A stretch of 64,000 nt of DNA from Balamuthia mandrillaris. Lineage: Eukaryota; Discosea; Longamoebia; Balamuthiidae. Where the stretch lies: positions 1 to 64,000 of the forward strand of contig JAVKOQ010000065.1 in NCBI GenBank assembly GCA_031835245.1, given 5' to 3'. The position numbers and the translations under genes were made by a program. Positions within the stretch are counted from its first letter, which is position 1; the number at the start of each line of letters is the position of its first letter. This document shows positions 32,288 to 44,011 of this stretch, in pieces. A model generated the notes under the pieces. The model worked only from the letters and a program-made list of their open reading frames with translations. It searched no databases and was not told the DNA's origin.

Positions 32288-34113
32288 ATGAGCTCTTCTA
32301 CGCTTCCCGAAGCTACGGCCGCCGGCGGTGGCCGTAGTGGTGGCGCGGGTGGGGTGACCCCAACAACAGCCGCTGCTCGATCTTTGTTGGACCATCCCAT
32401 CGAGCATTCAATGCTGAAAGTGCCTGCCGCCTATCTCAACACGGTCTTTCGCAGCTACACCCATTCCGTAGAAAGAGAGCTGAGCCAAGCCCTGGAGGCG
32501 GTTGCTAAGCTCGCGGAGCCTTCTCATGATGGCTCCAATGCCACTACCCTATCCGGACGTGAAGTTTACCAGTCCGTTGAACACCTAGTGGGAAGACTGA
32601 AGGGCCTCAAACGAAAGGTATTCAATTAACTCTGCTACAAGTTCTTCGATCCTCTCTGCTTCCTTTTCTTTTTGGACCAGAGGCTCACTTTCTTTTGAAC
32701 AAACCAAAGCTGGATGAGACCAACGTTACCGAAAAGAAGCAGCTACAGAGGGTCAAAACGAGACTGGAATGCCTTCAGAAAGCCTCGGCTTCCTCCCCTG
32801 ACAGTGGCAGCCCTGCTGGCGAAGAAACCACATACTGGGAGCAAGTGAGGTTGAACAGAGCACTAACGGACCACCTTTTGCGAGAGGGACACCTCCACGC
32901 CGCCTTACAGCTCGCCAAGGACAGCGGGGTGGAAGCTTTCCTCGACCAAGAGATCTTCCAGAGGGCGCAGCAAGTGAGGACGGCCCTCTCCCAAAAAGAC
33001 TGTGGCCCTTGCTTAAGCTGGTGCGCTGAAAACCGCAACCGCCTGCGCAAGCTCCAGAGCACGCTTGAGCTGAACCTTCGCATGCAGGAGTTCATCGAGC
33101 TTGCTCGTGTTGGCTCCTTTGCGGAGGCTATCTCCTATGCTCGCAAGCATTTCGTGAGCGCCATGAAGGATCCTGATGCTCAGCCTAAACTTCAGCGCGT
33201 CTTTACAGCCATTGCTTTCCAAAAGAACACCCAGTGCCTGCCATACAAGGTACTATCCCTCCCTTTCCTATCTTTTCTCTCAAGCTGTAGAGCTTACCAC
33301 TCACGCTAAAACGGAGCAGGCCCTTTTTGATGAGCGGCGGTGGACTGACCTTCAAACCGAATTTCAACAAGATCTTTGCCGTTTGTACTCGCTGCCCTCT
33401 CACTCCTTACTTGAAATAACGATGCAAGCCGGTCTTTCCTTCTTTAAAACAAGGTAACTTATCAGCCCCCAACTGTTGCATTCTCTGTTGGTTTCCGTTC
33501 TTTCTTTGCTTCATTGGCAATGAAGCATGAAGAGACCCTATCTCTGGCGACTTATTACTTCTGCACACACACACACGTGCAGGCTGTGCTACGAAGACCA
33601 TGAGATCGATTTCAAAACAAACTGCCCCGTGTGCACACCACAGATGGCGCGTCTAGCGGAACCCCTGCCATTCCCTCAGCTCAATAAGGCCTATGTCATC
33701 TGCGCGCTTACCCAACAGCTGATGGACTACGATGAGTATGCCCCAATGGCCCTCCCCAATGGATTTGTATATAGCAAAAAGGTCCCTCTCCCTCTCCCTC
33801 TCCCTCTCCCTCTCCTCTCCTCTCCTCTCCCTCTCCCTCTCCCTCTCCCTCTCCCTCTCCCTCTCCTCTCCCCTCCCTCCCTCCTCTCCCTCTCCCTCTC
33901 CCTCCCTCTCCTCTCCCTCTCCCTCTCCCTCTCCCTCTCCCTCCCTCTCCCTCTCCCTCTCCCTCTCCCTCTCCCTCATTCTCAACCAACTTTGCGTTTT
34001 TAAAAAAATAGGGATTGGAGGAGATGGCAGCGGCAGCAGAAGGAATGGTAACCTGTCCCAAAACTGGTAAAGTTTATCCCTTGTCAGAAGCCAAACGTGC
34101 CTTCTTCGTTTGA
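32288..34113 (+). CDS. MAEA: MAEA/Fyv10 (Gid9), CTLH-complex E3 ubiquitin ligase subunit
   Basis: MAEA pairs with RMND5 to form the catalytic core of the GID/CTLH ubiquitin ligase. The N-terminal part has a coiled region (VGRLKGLKRK; an intron then joins to AHFLLNKPKLDET). The LisH-type segment is TTYWEQVRLNRALTDHLLRE. The CTLH and CRA region runs through IFQRAQQVRTALSQKDCGP, CLSWCAENRNRLRKLQSTLE and MQEFIELARVGSFAEAISYA to QAGLSFFKTRLCYED. The degenerate RING has Cys pairs in NCPVCTPQ, PNGFVYSKK, and CPKTGKVYPLSEAKRAFFV at the very C-terminus, as in Fyv10. Five or so exons. The last intron is filled with CCCTCT repeats (about 33781-33976). The stop at 34111-34113 converges on DRG1. Confidence 0.92.
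33781..33976 (+). repeat. CCCTCT-type microsatellite
   Basis: About 195 bp of CTCCCT/CCTCTC units in the last intron of the MAEA gene. The pyrimidine strand is the sense strand. Confidence 0.9.
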
Positions 34114-34259
34114 TGACAAAACTTTTTGTATAGTCTCTATTTCCCTCTTACTATGTATGTATGTGCACATCAAAAACAACTTTTACCAAATGTTGTTCTC
34201 TTTCTTCTCATTGTCGTGTCTGTGGTGGCGAAGAAGAGCATGGAATGGACAGAGCACGT

Positions 34260-34398
34260 TTAGATTTTCTTCACAATTTGGACGACATCTTCATCGTGAA
34301 GAACGTGGTCTTTGCCAACTCGTTGTGGATTGTACTTGACACTGCTGCCCCATACCAATGCACTTCAATTTGAAAAAAAAGTGAGTGACTCAGGTCTC

Positions 34399-34441
<43 letters not shown>

Positions 34442-36082
34442 AACGTACTATTTAAACTGGCGAAGAATTCCTTTGTGAAGCCTGTTACAAAAATCTTCAA
34501 TAGTGGGAGTCTTTGCACTCAGGATGACAGGCGCGCTGTAGTCAGGAATTTGACCTCTTGGTTTTGTGTAACTTGAGAAATGCAAATGGGGGGAGCACAC
34601 AATGCACAAGGGGTTAGTTTTTTCAGCCTTTACCTTGGCCCTCCACATAAAAGAGCAAAAGTAGGCACTTACATTCGAATAAGGTTGAGGTAGTCCCATG
34701 TCTTGGCCAAGAGGCCATCCAGATTCCAACCAAGGTGAGCAGAAATAGGAACATAGTGAGGAATCTTATCGATTATGTCTAACTCTTCCAAAGTCAACTG
34801 ATCGATTTTGTTCAAGGCATAAAGGCAGGGTATGTAGACACTAAAGTCATAACAAAGGGGAAGAGAAAGGTTCAGTTTTAGGCTTGTTCTTAAAAACAAC
34901 GCATAAATGAGCTCATACCGATTGCCTTCAATAACGTCAATCAACTCGTCCATAGTAGCATCGCAGCGGAGGGTGATATCGGCACTGTGTATTTTATATT
35001 CTGCAAGTACAGACCGGCAGACCTCTGTGTCCAAGTGGGTGGGAGTCACCTATCGTTTTGAAGGAATGAAAAGGGGAGAACAAGAAATAATGTTGGTCGC
35101 TATTCAGAAGACGCGCAAAGAAGAGTAAACTTACCGTAGAAGTAAAGTTGATCCCTCCCCTATCCTTGCGTTTGAATGTGAGGTTAGGTGGTTCCTTGTT
35201 CAACCGAATCCCAAAGCCTTCCAACTCATACTGTTTACAAGGAAGATAAGTACAAAAGCTGTATAGCATTGAAAACTGAGGCATAGCCTCCGCAGAAGCG
35301 AGGCCTTACTTCGATTAACCGCTTGTGGCCCAAAGGTTTCAACGAATCAAGAACCATTATGATAAGGTTACAGGTGCGAGCCACACCAATGACCTGCCGT
35401 CCTCTGCCTTTGCCGTCTTTAGCTCCCTCAATAATACCTGGCAAATCCAGCAGTTGGATCTTTGCGCCCTTGTAGTGCACCACACCTGCAACACCACCTC
35501 CTATTAGAAACCCAAGAGCAAGAGGAGAGAGAGGGAGAGAGGGAGAGAGAGAGAGAGAGGGAGAGAGAGAGAGAGAGAGAAAATAAAAGGCACAAACCAG
35601 GAATACAAGTGAGTGTTGTAAACTCGTAGGCAGCGATCAGAGACTCCGTCTCTGTGAGTTGAGTCAAAAGAGTTGATTTTCCGACAGAAGGGAAGCCTAC
35701 AAGGCCCACTCGACAGTCTCCAGACTTTGTCACATCGAACCCTGTCAACAAAGAGAACGCAGCGTCAGCCCCTCTGATGTTTCCTTCAGTGCAAAGAGGG
35801 AGAGAATAGAGTGAAGGGGGCGGGGGGGACCTTCTCCAGGGCCACCAGCGCTCTTTGCAGGAGTGATTAGCTCCCGCTTAAGTTTAGCAAGTTTCGCCTT
35901 CAATGAACCCAAATGCTTTGCGGTGGCCTTGTTCTTTTGGGTTCGAGCCATCTGCAGAAAAAGAAAACAAAACAAAAAACCCCCGATGTTGCTGTTATTA
36001 CCAGCGAAAAAGAAAAAAAAAAACAAAAAACAACACGTGCCTCATCTTCGATTTCCTTTATCTTTTGCTGAGTGGTCGCCAT
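34260..36082 (-). CDS. DRG1: Developmentally regulated GTP-binding protein 1
   Basis: DRG1 is an OBG/DRG-class GTPase associated with translating ribosomes. Start [14 protein letters not shown], then [15 protein letters not shown] after an intron. G1 is [12 protein letters not shown]3 is [21 protein letters not shown]4 is NKID, and a TGS domain ends in [34 protein letters not shown] and the [10 protein letters not shown] segment are DRG1-specific. The final exon begins after a GT-AG intron full of (GA)n and gives [13 protein letters not shown]. Exon 1 ends GAG|GCACGT and exon 2 starts ATG after CAG; the joined protein aligns exactly with known DRG1, so intron 1 is a GC-AG intron. The stop (34260-34262) converges on MAEA 146 bp away. 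Confidence 0.95.
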
Positions 36083-36289
36083 GCTGATCAACACTTGGAG
36101 TGGAAACCCCTACGTGCACTTCCCTGCAAATCGCTGTTCCCCTGCTACGTGTGCCTGCGCTTCCTTTTTGTCCGCTGTTCTTTTTTTTTTCCGTAAGAAT
36201 ACGACCCCTCGTGCGTTATCAACGTGCGGCCCCTCGTCATTTGAATGAGGGGTCGTACGGTGATTTCCGGAATGTAAGGAATTCGACGC
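36083..36289. promoter_or_regulatory. Bidirectional promoter of DRG1 and RPC6 with inverted repeat
   Basis: 207 bp between divergent start codons. A perfect 11-bp inverted repeat, TACGACCCCTC (36200-36210) and GAGGGGTCGTA (36247-36257), lies in the middle, and a third CCCCTCGT sits between the arms. The 11-mer CCTCGTGCGTT (36207-36217) also occurs upstream of CCT7 (14651-14661). A palindromic site midway between two genes is a plausible common regulatory site. Confidence 0.5.
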
Positions 36290-36622
36290 ATGCTAACACC
36301 CGCAGAGAAGAAAGAAGCAAACATGTTGATGCCCTCCTCGCAGGCGGGCGACGAAGATGGCCAGAACATCACCGCAGAAATATTGGGGGTGATGCATCAA
36401 TACCCGGAGGTACCTGACCTTATTTCTCTGCCCTACATTTTTTTTGAACAACCCTTGTCCTTCCGGATGCTGACTGAACCCCAAACAAAACAGGGAGCCT
36501 CGCAAGCCGAACTGCAAAAGCACCTCAGTTCAATACCGTTGGAGCAACTCGCTGTTGCCCTCAATGAGCTACTGCAAGCGGTCAGTTGCATGTTCATCAT
36601 GTTCTCGTCGCCTCTTGTGCTT

Positions 36623-36664
<42 letters not shown>

Positions 36665-37816
36665 TTCCCACAACAAAGGGTCGGGTGGAAATACACATGC
36701 GAGGAAATACATACTACTACACAGCCATCAGCGAAGAAAAATCACGAAAGTACAGTGCTCTTTGCGCTTCCCTGCTTCTTCTCCTTCATCGCAATGGAGC
36801 CGTCCTCTAACGGTTTTTCTATCACCTGTTCTGCAACAGGTTCCGTGGCCTCACTGCAGAGGAGCGGCTTATTTATCAGTTGATAGAGGCTGAAGGAGAC
36901 ATGGGCCTCTGGACCAGAGACATGAAATTCAAGAGCAACTTACAACAAACACATATAAACAAAATACTGAGGATTCTAGAGCAGCGCCAACTTATCAAGG
37001 CTGTCAAGTCCATCGCTGTATGCCTCTTCGTGTCTTCTTGTTGTTCTTGTTCTTGTTCTTCTTCTTGTTCTTCTTCTTGTTCTTCTTCTTGTTTTTGTTG
37101 TTCTTCTGCTTCTGCTTCTGCTTCTGCTTCTGCTTCTGCTTCTTCTGTCGCTGCTGGTTTCTGAGAATTCTCTATAACATTACCTTCAAAATGCACTAGG
37201 GAAGAAACAGAAAGGTGTACATGCTCTACGATCTGGAACCTTCGGTGAAGGTTAAGGGCAATGCCTTTTACACATCGGATGGCCTGTTTGATGCAGAGTT
37301 TGTAAATATTCTCAACGAACAATGTGAGCGGTATATTGCTCAACAAGTACGTCATCTCCATTGCTACGATAGCAGCAACCCTGTTATTGTGTCCCGACTA
37401 ACTGTCTGTGGGCCAAAGGGCTGGACAACTTTATCCGAGTTAAGCACATTCATACAAAACAGCGGCATATCAACGGTGGCTCTTCGGCCTGAAGACATTC
37501 AGACCATTGTTAACACACTCATCTATGATGGCAAAGTGGAAGAGATAAGAGATACCCGTAAGGTTTGGTTGCGCCTTTGCTTCTCTCTCCGAGAAGATAA
37601 GGCTAACGAAGAGTGATGGCTGTGTAGGTGACAGCGCCAGGAGCTGAGCCCTCCTTCTTGTATAAGCCCAGTAAGATATCATTACCAAGAAATGGACTGA
37701 CGGAGGTGCCCTGCGGCCACTGCCCGGTGCAAGCGGTGTGTAGCGACGAAGGAGAGATAACACCAGCCAAATGCCCCTACCTCAAACGGTGGTTAGACCA
37801 AGAGGTTGACTTTTGA
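36290..37816 (+). CDS. POLR3F: RNA polymerase III subunit RPC6 (POLR3F, RPC34)
   Basis: RPC6 is part of the RPC3-RPC6-RPC7 trimer that opens promoters for Pol III. Tandem winged helices are visible: ASQAELQKHLSSIPLEQLA through RVEIHMRGNTYYYTAISEE; then GLTAEERLIYQLIEAEGDMG and GLWTRDMKFKSNLQQTHINK with KILRILEQRQLIKAVKSI. After an intron, RNRKVYMLYDLEPS and FYTSDGLFDAEFVNILNEQC follow, and the third helix region ends IVNTLIYDGKVEEIRD. The C-terminus holds four cysteines, PCGHCPVQAVC and CPYLKRWL, matching the iron-sulfur cluster site known in this subunit. About seven exons; the introns contain CT and TTCTTG repeats. The stop is at 37814-37816. Confidence 0.92.
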
Positions 37817-37978
37817 ACGGATAAGCCCAGAAATACAAACATGACAAAAATCAATAAGCAGTGTTGTGAGGCGTTCTATTGAATGAAGAAGAGAGCTGTT
37901 GGTGGCAAAAGGGAGAAGAAGACTGTGTACAAAAAAGAAAAAAAAGAAAGCGGCCATTCCACTTCTTTGTTTTCAAAG

Positions 37979-39754
37979 TTAGTGCGCAGTCTTGAGGGAA
38001 GTGCGAAGGGTCTTCTGCTCAAGCAGCATGTTGTGTTCAGGGGGCAGACCCACGCAGGCACGGAAAATGTTCTCCATGCAGGCGCGCTGCTTGTTGAGGG
38101 CGTTGATGACAGGAGTGCCCTGGGGGGCCAATGGGGCCTTCAGCAAGTAGCTAAGGATGGTTTGAATGGGGTGGAACTTCTCGAATTGCTCCAACTCGTC
38201 CGTCTTGAACCGGATGCGTTCTACCAGCTCCATGATGATGATGAGGTCGAGGATGATGGGAGCGGCCAGGAGGGAATCCTCGCAGGTGTTGTGCATGATG
38301 ATGGTGTTGTGGCCGCCCATGAAGATGCGGGAGGTGTACTCGTCCATGGCACGCTTGCTATCTCCAACGTAGGGCACGTACTTGATGACCACCACGTGAT
38401 CGGGGTGCTCGTGGGGGCCATAGAGAATGCGGTTGGAGGCCACCATGTCGTCCACTACGTTGGACTTGGAGATCTCCTTGGACCGGAACTGGGAGGGAGC
38501 GCTAAGGTTCTTGCCGTCGTTGTTGCCCAAGTGGTTGTAGGACACGATGGAAGTGGGCTTGATGCCGGCGCTGATCAGCCAGTCCACCATCACCGACTTC
38601 ATCTTGGTCTGTCCCGTCTTGAAGTCGTCTCCAGCAATGAAGACGTTGCGTTGCTCCGCCAGTTCGATCACTCCGGGCACGAAAGTGTTCTGTGGGCTTC
38701 CGTTGATGTAAGAGCTGCCTTCAAGAATACTGGCCACCGCGAAGATGGTGGAAGGGCTGACCTCGTCTTCACCCCTCTTGATAGCATCCAACAGGTTATC
38801 GGCTGTGTCGTTCAATCCAGCAATAACATCGCTGTTCATAACCAATTTTTTTTTGTTCGTCGTTAGCTAACGGAGAGAGCGATAAAGGACAAGAAATATC
38901 GGACCTGAAACGCTCCGTGTTGGCGGACCAAAGGACGATGACCTTATCAACGCCATTGGCAGCCTTGAAGTCCCTAATGTTACGCCTGATCTCCTCCATC
39001 TGCTCCCACTTGGAGCCCTGCAAGACGTTATCGGCGCGTTCGCTCTGGTTTGCGGCGATAAAGTCGGGGAAGTAGATGCTGGGCAGCGGCACAATGTCCT
39101 TCATGTAAGGGACCAGCTGCCTCTGGAGATCGTAGGGCAGGACCTTGGCTCTCTCCATGGCCTCCGCCAAGTTGGCGCTGTTGATGTCCCAGCCGCCGTA
39201 GACGATGTCGTTGGGGTTGACCATGGGGAGGATGTTCTTGAAGGGGAGGTAGACCTCCTTGCCCTCCTCGTCAAAGCCCATGCGGAGGGTGCTGGCCTGC
39301 GTGACGGAGCCCCAGTAGTTTGGAGTCTCCACCCCGTCCTTGGTCCTCCAGGTGATGCTCTCCCTGTTGGCAACGGTGCCGGCCACCACCGTGCTGCCGT
39401 TGTTTCCCCCGAGGCCCACGATCATGACTCCCAGCTTGGGGACTTTCCTCTCGGTCTTGAAGACATACTTCTTGGCTGCAAGGAATATTTGAAAGTAAGT
39501 CAGTTCGAACAGGAAACAAAAATAAATAAAGTGGCGCTATAGCGGCAAACAATATAGAAAATGAAAAATAAAAACGGGAAAGGACCAGAGAAAGGAAACA
39601 ACGTACAGAGAGGCTCTACCACCACACCCTCGCGGGTGGTTTTTACGGAGGTGGTATGGTAAGTATACTCGGAGATGATGGCCTCCTCCGTGTACTTCAC
39701 GTTGGGGCTGTTGACCTTCAAGTCCACGTTGTGTTGATCGACCGAAGTAGACAT
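37979..39754 (-). CDS. INO1: myo-Inositol-3-phosphate synthase
   Basis: The enzyme converts glucose-6-phosphate to inositol-3-phosphate with NAD, the first step of inositol synthesis. Three exons. The start [19 protein letters not shown] is followed by [17 protein letters not shown]. The NAD-binding loop is [14 protein letters not shown], then [15 protein letters not shown] and [13 protein letters not shown]. The catalytic domain includes [32 protein letters not shown], and [37 protein letters not shown] and the [12 protein letters not shown] region close it. The length of ~525 residues is usual. Third positions are strongly G/C, suggesting high expression. The last acceptor lies so that NTERF joins [13 protein letters not shown]. 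Confidence 0.96.
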
Positions 39755-40267
39755 GGTAAAAGTTATTATAATGTGTGTATGTCCTGAGAAGAAAAAAAAA
39801 AACAAAAAAAGAGCCGGAGAGGTTTTTGTGGGCCGAGGGAGGAAGCACAAAAGGGTGACCGGGGAAGGGTGGAGCAGCAGGGAGCAAGCGAGGGAGCAAA
39901 AAAAAAAATGCGGGAAGGGGGGAGGAAGAGGAGGGGTGGAAAGTAGAAAAGAAGGAAAAAGCGAAAAGAAGACAATTAGCGGACGGGTGATATGCCTTGT
40001 TTAAACCGGCTTTAATTAGGAAATAGTTGCGGTGTAAGGCAACGGTTTAAGGTAACGCTGGCGTAAGGCCTCCTCGGAGTGGTCCGCTGCTTTGGTTATG
40101 GGATTACAAATTAGCCGGAGATGCCCGAGGGGCAAGCGAAGGTAGACAAAAGTGTGTTATTTTCCCACAGGAGACAAAGGGGAATAGCGTGGCATGCCAT
40201 CTTGGTTTTTGTCTACTGCGAGGAGTTCCTCCGCGGCGGGCTTACAGGAAATGCAGGCTCCTCGAAC
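39755..40267. other. Intergenic region between INO1 and the SPT20-like gene
   Basis: About 510 bp in tandem arrangement: INO1 promoter plus the 3' flank of the SPT20-like gene. It contains purine-rich runs around 39780-39970 and no further gene that I can support. Confidence 0.4.
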
Positions 40268-43200
40268 TCACCGTAGAGGCCTGTATTGGGGGTGGGCGTA
40301 AGCGGCACCCCCACCAGGGCGTGCTGGTGGGGGTTGGGTGGCGCCAGCGCCGCTGTTCATGAGGACAGGGGTGGAGGGGATGGGCGCAGGGGTTGGTGCT
40401 CCGGTGCTGCTCCTTGTGGGTTGAGGTTGGTGAGAGGCCACAAATGGCGCCGAGGAAGGAGGAGGCGCATTGGTGGTGGACTGTTGGCTTGCAGTGCTTG
40501 GATGAACCACGCGAGCAGGGACGCCCGTGGATACCGGTGATGGTGTACGTTGTCTGGGAGTTGAGGCACCCGCTGCAGAAGTAGCTCCCGCCGTGCTGCC
40601 ATTTGCAATGTTATGCTGGGGCTGGAGGGAGTTGAAGTGAGGGGGAGGAGCAGCAGGGACGCTGCCAGCAGCGGCAGCCATGCCGTGGTGGTGAGAGGGT
40701 ATCATGCCTGGCAGGCCCCCCGCGGGGACGGGTGATTGAACTGACGAAGAAGCTGATGAAGAGATTGGACTGTACATAAGGGTAGGAGAGGTAGAGTTGC
40801 TGGCATTGCTTGTGGTACTTGTATTTACGGCTGAGGAAGAAGAAGGGGTACTTCCTGTGATATTTATCATGATTAGCAAGAGGACGTGAAAATGGACAAA
40901 AGATAAGATGAATGAACAGTTAAACAACAACTGACCTGAAGGAGGAGGCACCGACACAAAGTTTCGTTCATAGACTGGACCAGTTTGAGGTGGTCTAGGA
41001 GTTGTTGTTGAAGTTTGCAGCCGAGATTGCGCAGCAGCTGCTGCAGCCGCTGCTCGCATCTGAGGGGTAAATAATTGGCTGTACATGGGATGAGAGCGAG
41101 GGATCCCTGCTGCGGCCATTCCTTCCTCTGTAGCTGGTGTAGCCGCTGCTGATGGAGGTGTTTGTACAATACAAGATTAGTTATGCAGAAAAAAAAGCTA
41201 CATACAGCAACGGGGTATGACAGACAAAACATAAAGGGAAAGAACGGTTAACTTTCTAGGCTAAGTGGGAGGATACATACGAGGAGCGGCATGGGATGCT
41301 TGGGGACCGTTAGTACTTGCAGACACAGGAAGAGAGTTGCGCAGCATGTGTACATAGGTCTGCGGTATAGCATGAGGACCTGATTTGGCCTGATTGGCTG
41401 CTTGTTGCACTTGTGGCAGTGATTGTGTCACTGAAGACTTCAAATTGTGTAGCTTTTCATACATGATAGCCATGTGAGTAACCACCAACAGCAGGAGTAA
41501 AGAACAGAGGAGTTGTACCGTTGTCGGTCGGACATGGGTAGAATCAAAAACGCAAACTTTGCCTTCCTTGGTGTAAAGGGACTTGATTTGGTGGAAGAAA
41601 ATTTCGGCGCGCTTCGCGTTACCCAGAGAATATTTGACCGTATGGTCTGTACTCTTTTCAGGGGTGGTACCCTCCCGTACAACAGCTTCATAGCCAGTAA
41701 AGTGTGGTTTGGGGCGGAGCTCAAATACACAATAACTCCGTCCTGTATAATGAGGAAATAGCTGATGTAAATAAAATTGTTTTAAGTGTTTCCAAGTAGT
41801 CATACCGTTTCGTCCGTTAAAGCGGATGGTGCGCTTTGGAATCACATAAGGCCTCCGAAGATTCGTATTCGAAGGATGAAACATATTCTGGTTCAGCATC
41901 ACTGAAACGAGAGAGCACAGGTTAAAATCACACTAAATACGCTCACTCACTCACGCACTCACTCTCTCTCCCTCCCTCCCCCCTCTCTCTCTCTTTTACG
42001 AACCATGCTTTGTTTTATCGCCTTCGTTTAAAGATTTGCGGTTTTGCGGTCTGCTTTGGAAAGGAACAGAAGGGTCGGAAACGCTCCCTGGTTGCGCGCC
42101 AGGAACAGCATTCGCTTTCCAACCCCGTTCTTTCAGAAAATCGAGCAACACAAATCTGTATTGTCGAAGGATTAGATCATCGCGGGCAGTGATGATGATG
42201 GAATAGAATGGCGAACCTTTCATGCACTTTGTTGTTTTCCTGTGTAGGTCTTGAGGATGAGGTCTGGACAGTGTGGGGGTGCGCAGGTAGCCCCTCAATA
42301 TGAGGAGTGATATGAAGTTTACACTTATTATAGTTTAGCACTCGTGAGATGGTTGGCAGAGGAGGTGGTGAAGAAATAAATGGCTTTGTAGTTGGTTTGT
42401 CAACGTCTAGGCAAAGAGGTGGAGCAATGGCACGCTAAATTGAATAAGGAAAAAAAAATCACGGTGATCAGACGATACGAAGATTAACAGAAAGGAAAAC
42501 AACTTCTACCAGTATTTGTTGCTCAAGGAGCAAGCACTGCTCAGGAGTCCAATCCTCATGCTCAGCACATATCTGCTCTACATCGTTGATAAGGGTTTCT
42601 GTTGGGTCAGGCCGTAGTAGTATGTGCCGTATAATAGGGGGAGCACCGTTGGCGAGTTGATTGTTGCCTCTGTAATCCCGCAGCTGCACCAATAAACAGC
42701 CTATGGAAGATTGAACCAAACAATAAATAAGAAGATAAGCACAAGGATAAGAGTAGACTCAGAAGGAAGTTCACCATCATAGTAATGGCAAGGAATGTCA
42801 TCCAACAGATCGATGAAGTCTGGAGGCAGACGTCCAGAGTCAATGGTGCGAATAAAGTCGCTGGTGGAGGTATCATGCCCATGAGGATAAGCCACGTAGG
42901 ACATAGGACCCTTCATTGTGGATGAGAGAGACGAGATAAAGTTAGCAACCAGCAGGTTACCAATTGGACGTGTGAAACATACCGGTTCAATGCCAGCGCT
43001 GTTGCTGCCGGAAGGAGAAAGGAAACCACTCAGTGTAAAGCCGTTTGGATAAAGGTTGAGCACAATCGAGACCTTCATATCTTTTTGCAAGCGCTCGATA
43101 GGATAGGGTGCATAGGGAAAGAATCGAGAGTCTGCAGAGTGCACCAACAGACAATAAAATAAAGATCAAAAAAGAGAACTACCAAGGGACTAAACAAAAA

Positions 43201-44011
43201 AAAAACGACAGCAAAACGAAATATAACAGAAGAAAGCGGATAGAGAGGGATAGAACGTACCATGGCATTTATCTTTGACACGCAACACACGAAGTTGTTC
43301 GCAAAGAGGTTCTTTAGAGGGCTCCTCCTCAGGAAGCTTGGTACCAGCCGCGTTGCCATTGGCAGCGGCGGAAGAAGCGGCATTGTTTTTAGAGGCAGCA
43401 GAAGAGGCGCCACGTTTACCCTTTGCCGTGGTTTGCCGTTCCTCTTTCTTGGTGGTGCTTTTAGAGGAAGAGGCTTTGGCCTTACGTTTTTGCTTCCTCC
43501 TTTGTGCGGCCAGGAAGAGCTTCTCTTGCTCCATGAGAGTCCGCTTGAGCCATCTTTCTGTGTGCACCGAGGCTATAGCGGAAGCACTGTTTTCGAGCCG
43601 CCACTCGTCCTCTTTCAGTTCCTCTTCCTCCTCATCGTTTGTCTTGTCGCCATAAGAAGAAGAAGCAGAAGCAGAAGTAACAGTCGTGGAACCCACAGTA
43701 GAAGGCGGGTACTTTGGAAGCTTCAAGGGACCCCTTTCCTCCAACGCATGAAACGAGGAGAACCTGCGTTTTTTGGAACTGCCAGGAGCAGCCAGTCTGA
43801 AGGAAACAGGAGGGGCGTCCTTCTCTTCCATCACGGGAGCGGCGTTGGTGGCTCGTGTCGTGTCCGAAACGCTCCCTCTGCCACCGCCGGTTGAACCTCT
43901 GCGAGCCTTCTTTTGTGCTGATTGAGTGGATGACGCACCCTCGCTACTTGTGCTGCCCTTGGCGCCATGATCTTTGTCAGCGGGGGCAAGGCCTGGTTGT
44001 GGTTGCGACAT
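40268..44011 (-). CDS. SPT20: SPT20-like subunit of the SAGA coactivator complex
   Basis: Spt20 holds the SAGA histone acetyltransferase complex together. The conserved block is split over exons: KVSIVLNLYPNGFTLSGFLS, PPDFIDLLDDIPCHYYDG joined across an intron to CLLVQLRDYRG, then ILLRPDPTETLINDVEQI and TPEQCLLLEQQIL. These match the Spt20/p38IP signature (FIxxLxDIPxxYYDGCLxVxxxDYR). The N-terminal ~240 residues are lysine/serine-rich with nuclear-signal-like clusters. After the conserved domain are exons with RPYVIPKRTIRFNGRNG and YCVFELRPKPHFTGYEAVVR. A long S/T/P/A/Q-rich tail (from AAAGIPRSHPMYSQLFTPQM) ends in QYRPLR. About eleven exons; the start at 44011 is the first ATG. Confidence 0.75.

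Noticed and set aside
33653-34070. Frames with long RE, GE or SL repeats
   Set aside because: They are readings of the CCCTCT microsatellite in the last MAEA intron on both strands.
37883-38866. A 327-residue open frame on the plus strand opposite inositol-phosphate synthase
   Set aside because: It is an antisense shadow produced by the strong codon bias of INO1; the minus-strand frame is the conserved enzyme.
43262-43894. A 210-residue plus-strand frame opposite the SPT20-like N-terminal exon
   Set aside because: Antisense to a Lys/Ser-rich exon; it contains no recognisable domain.
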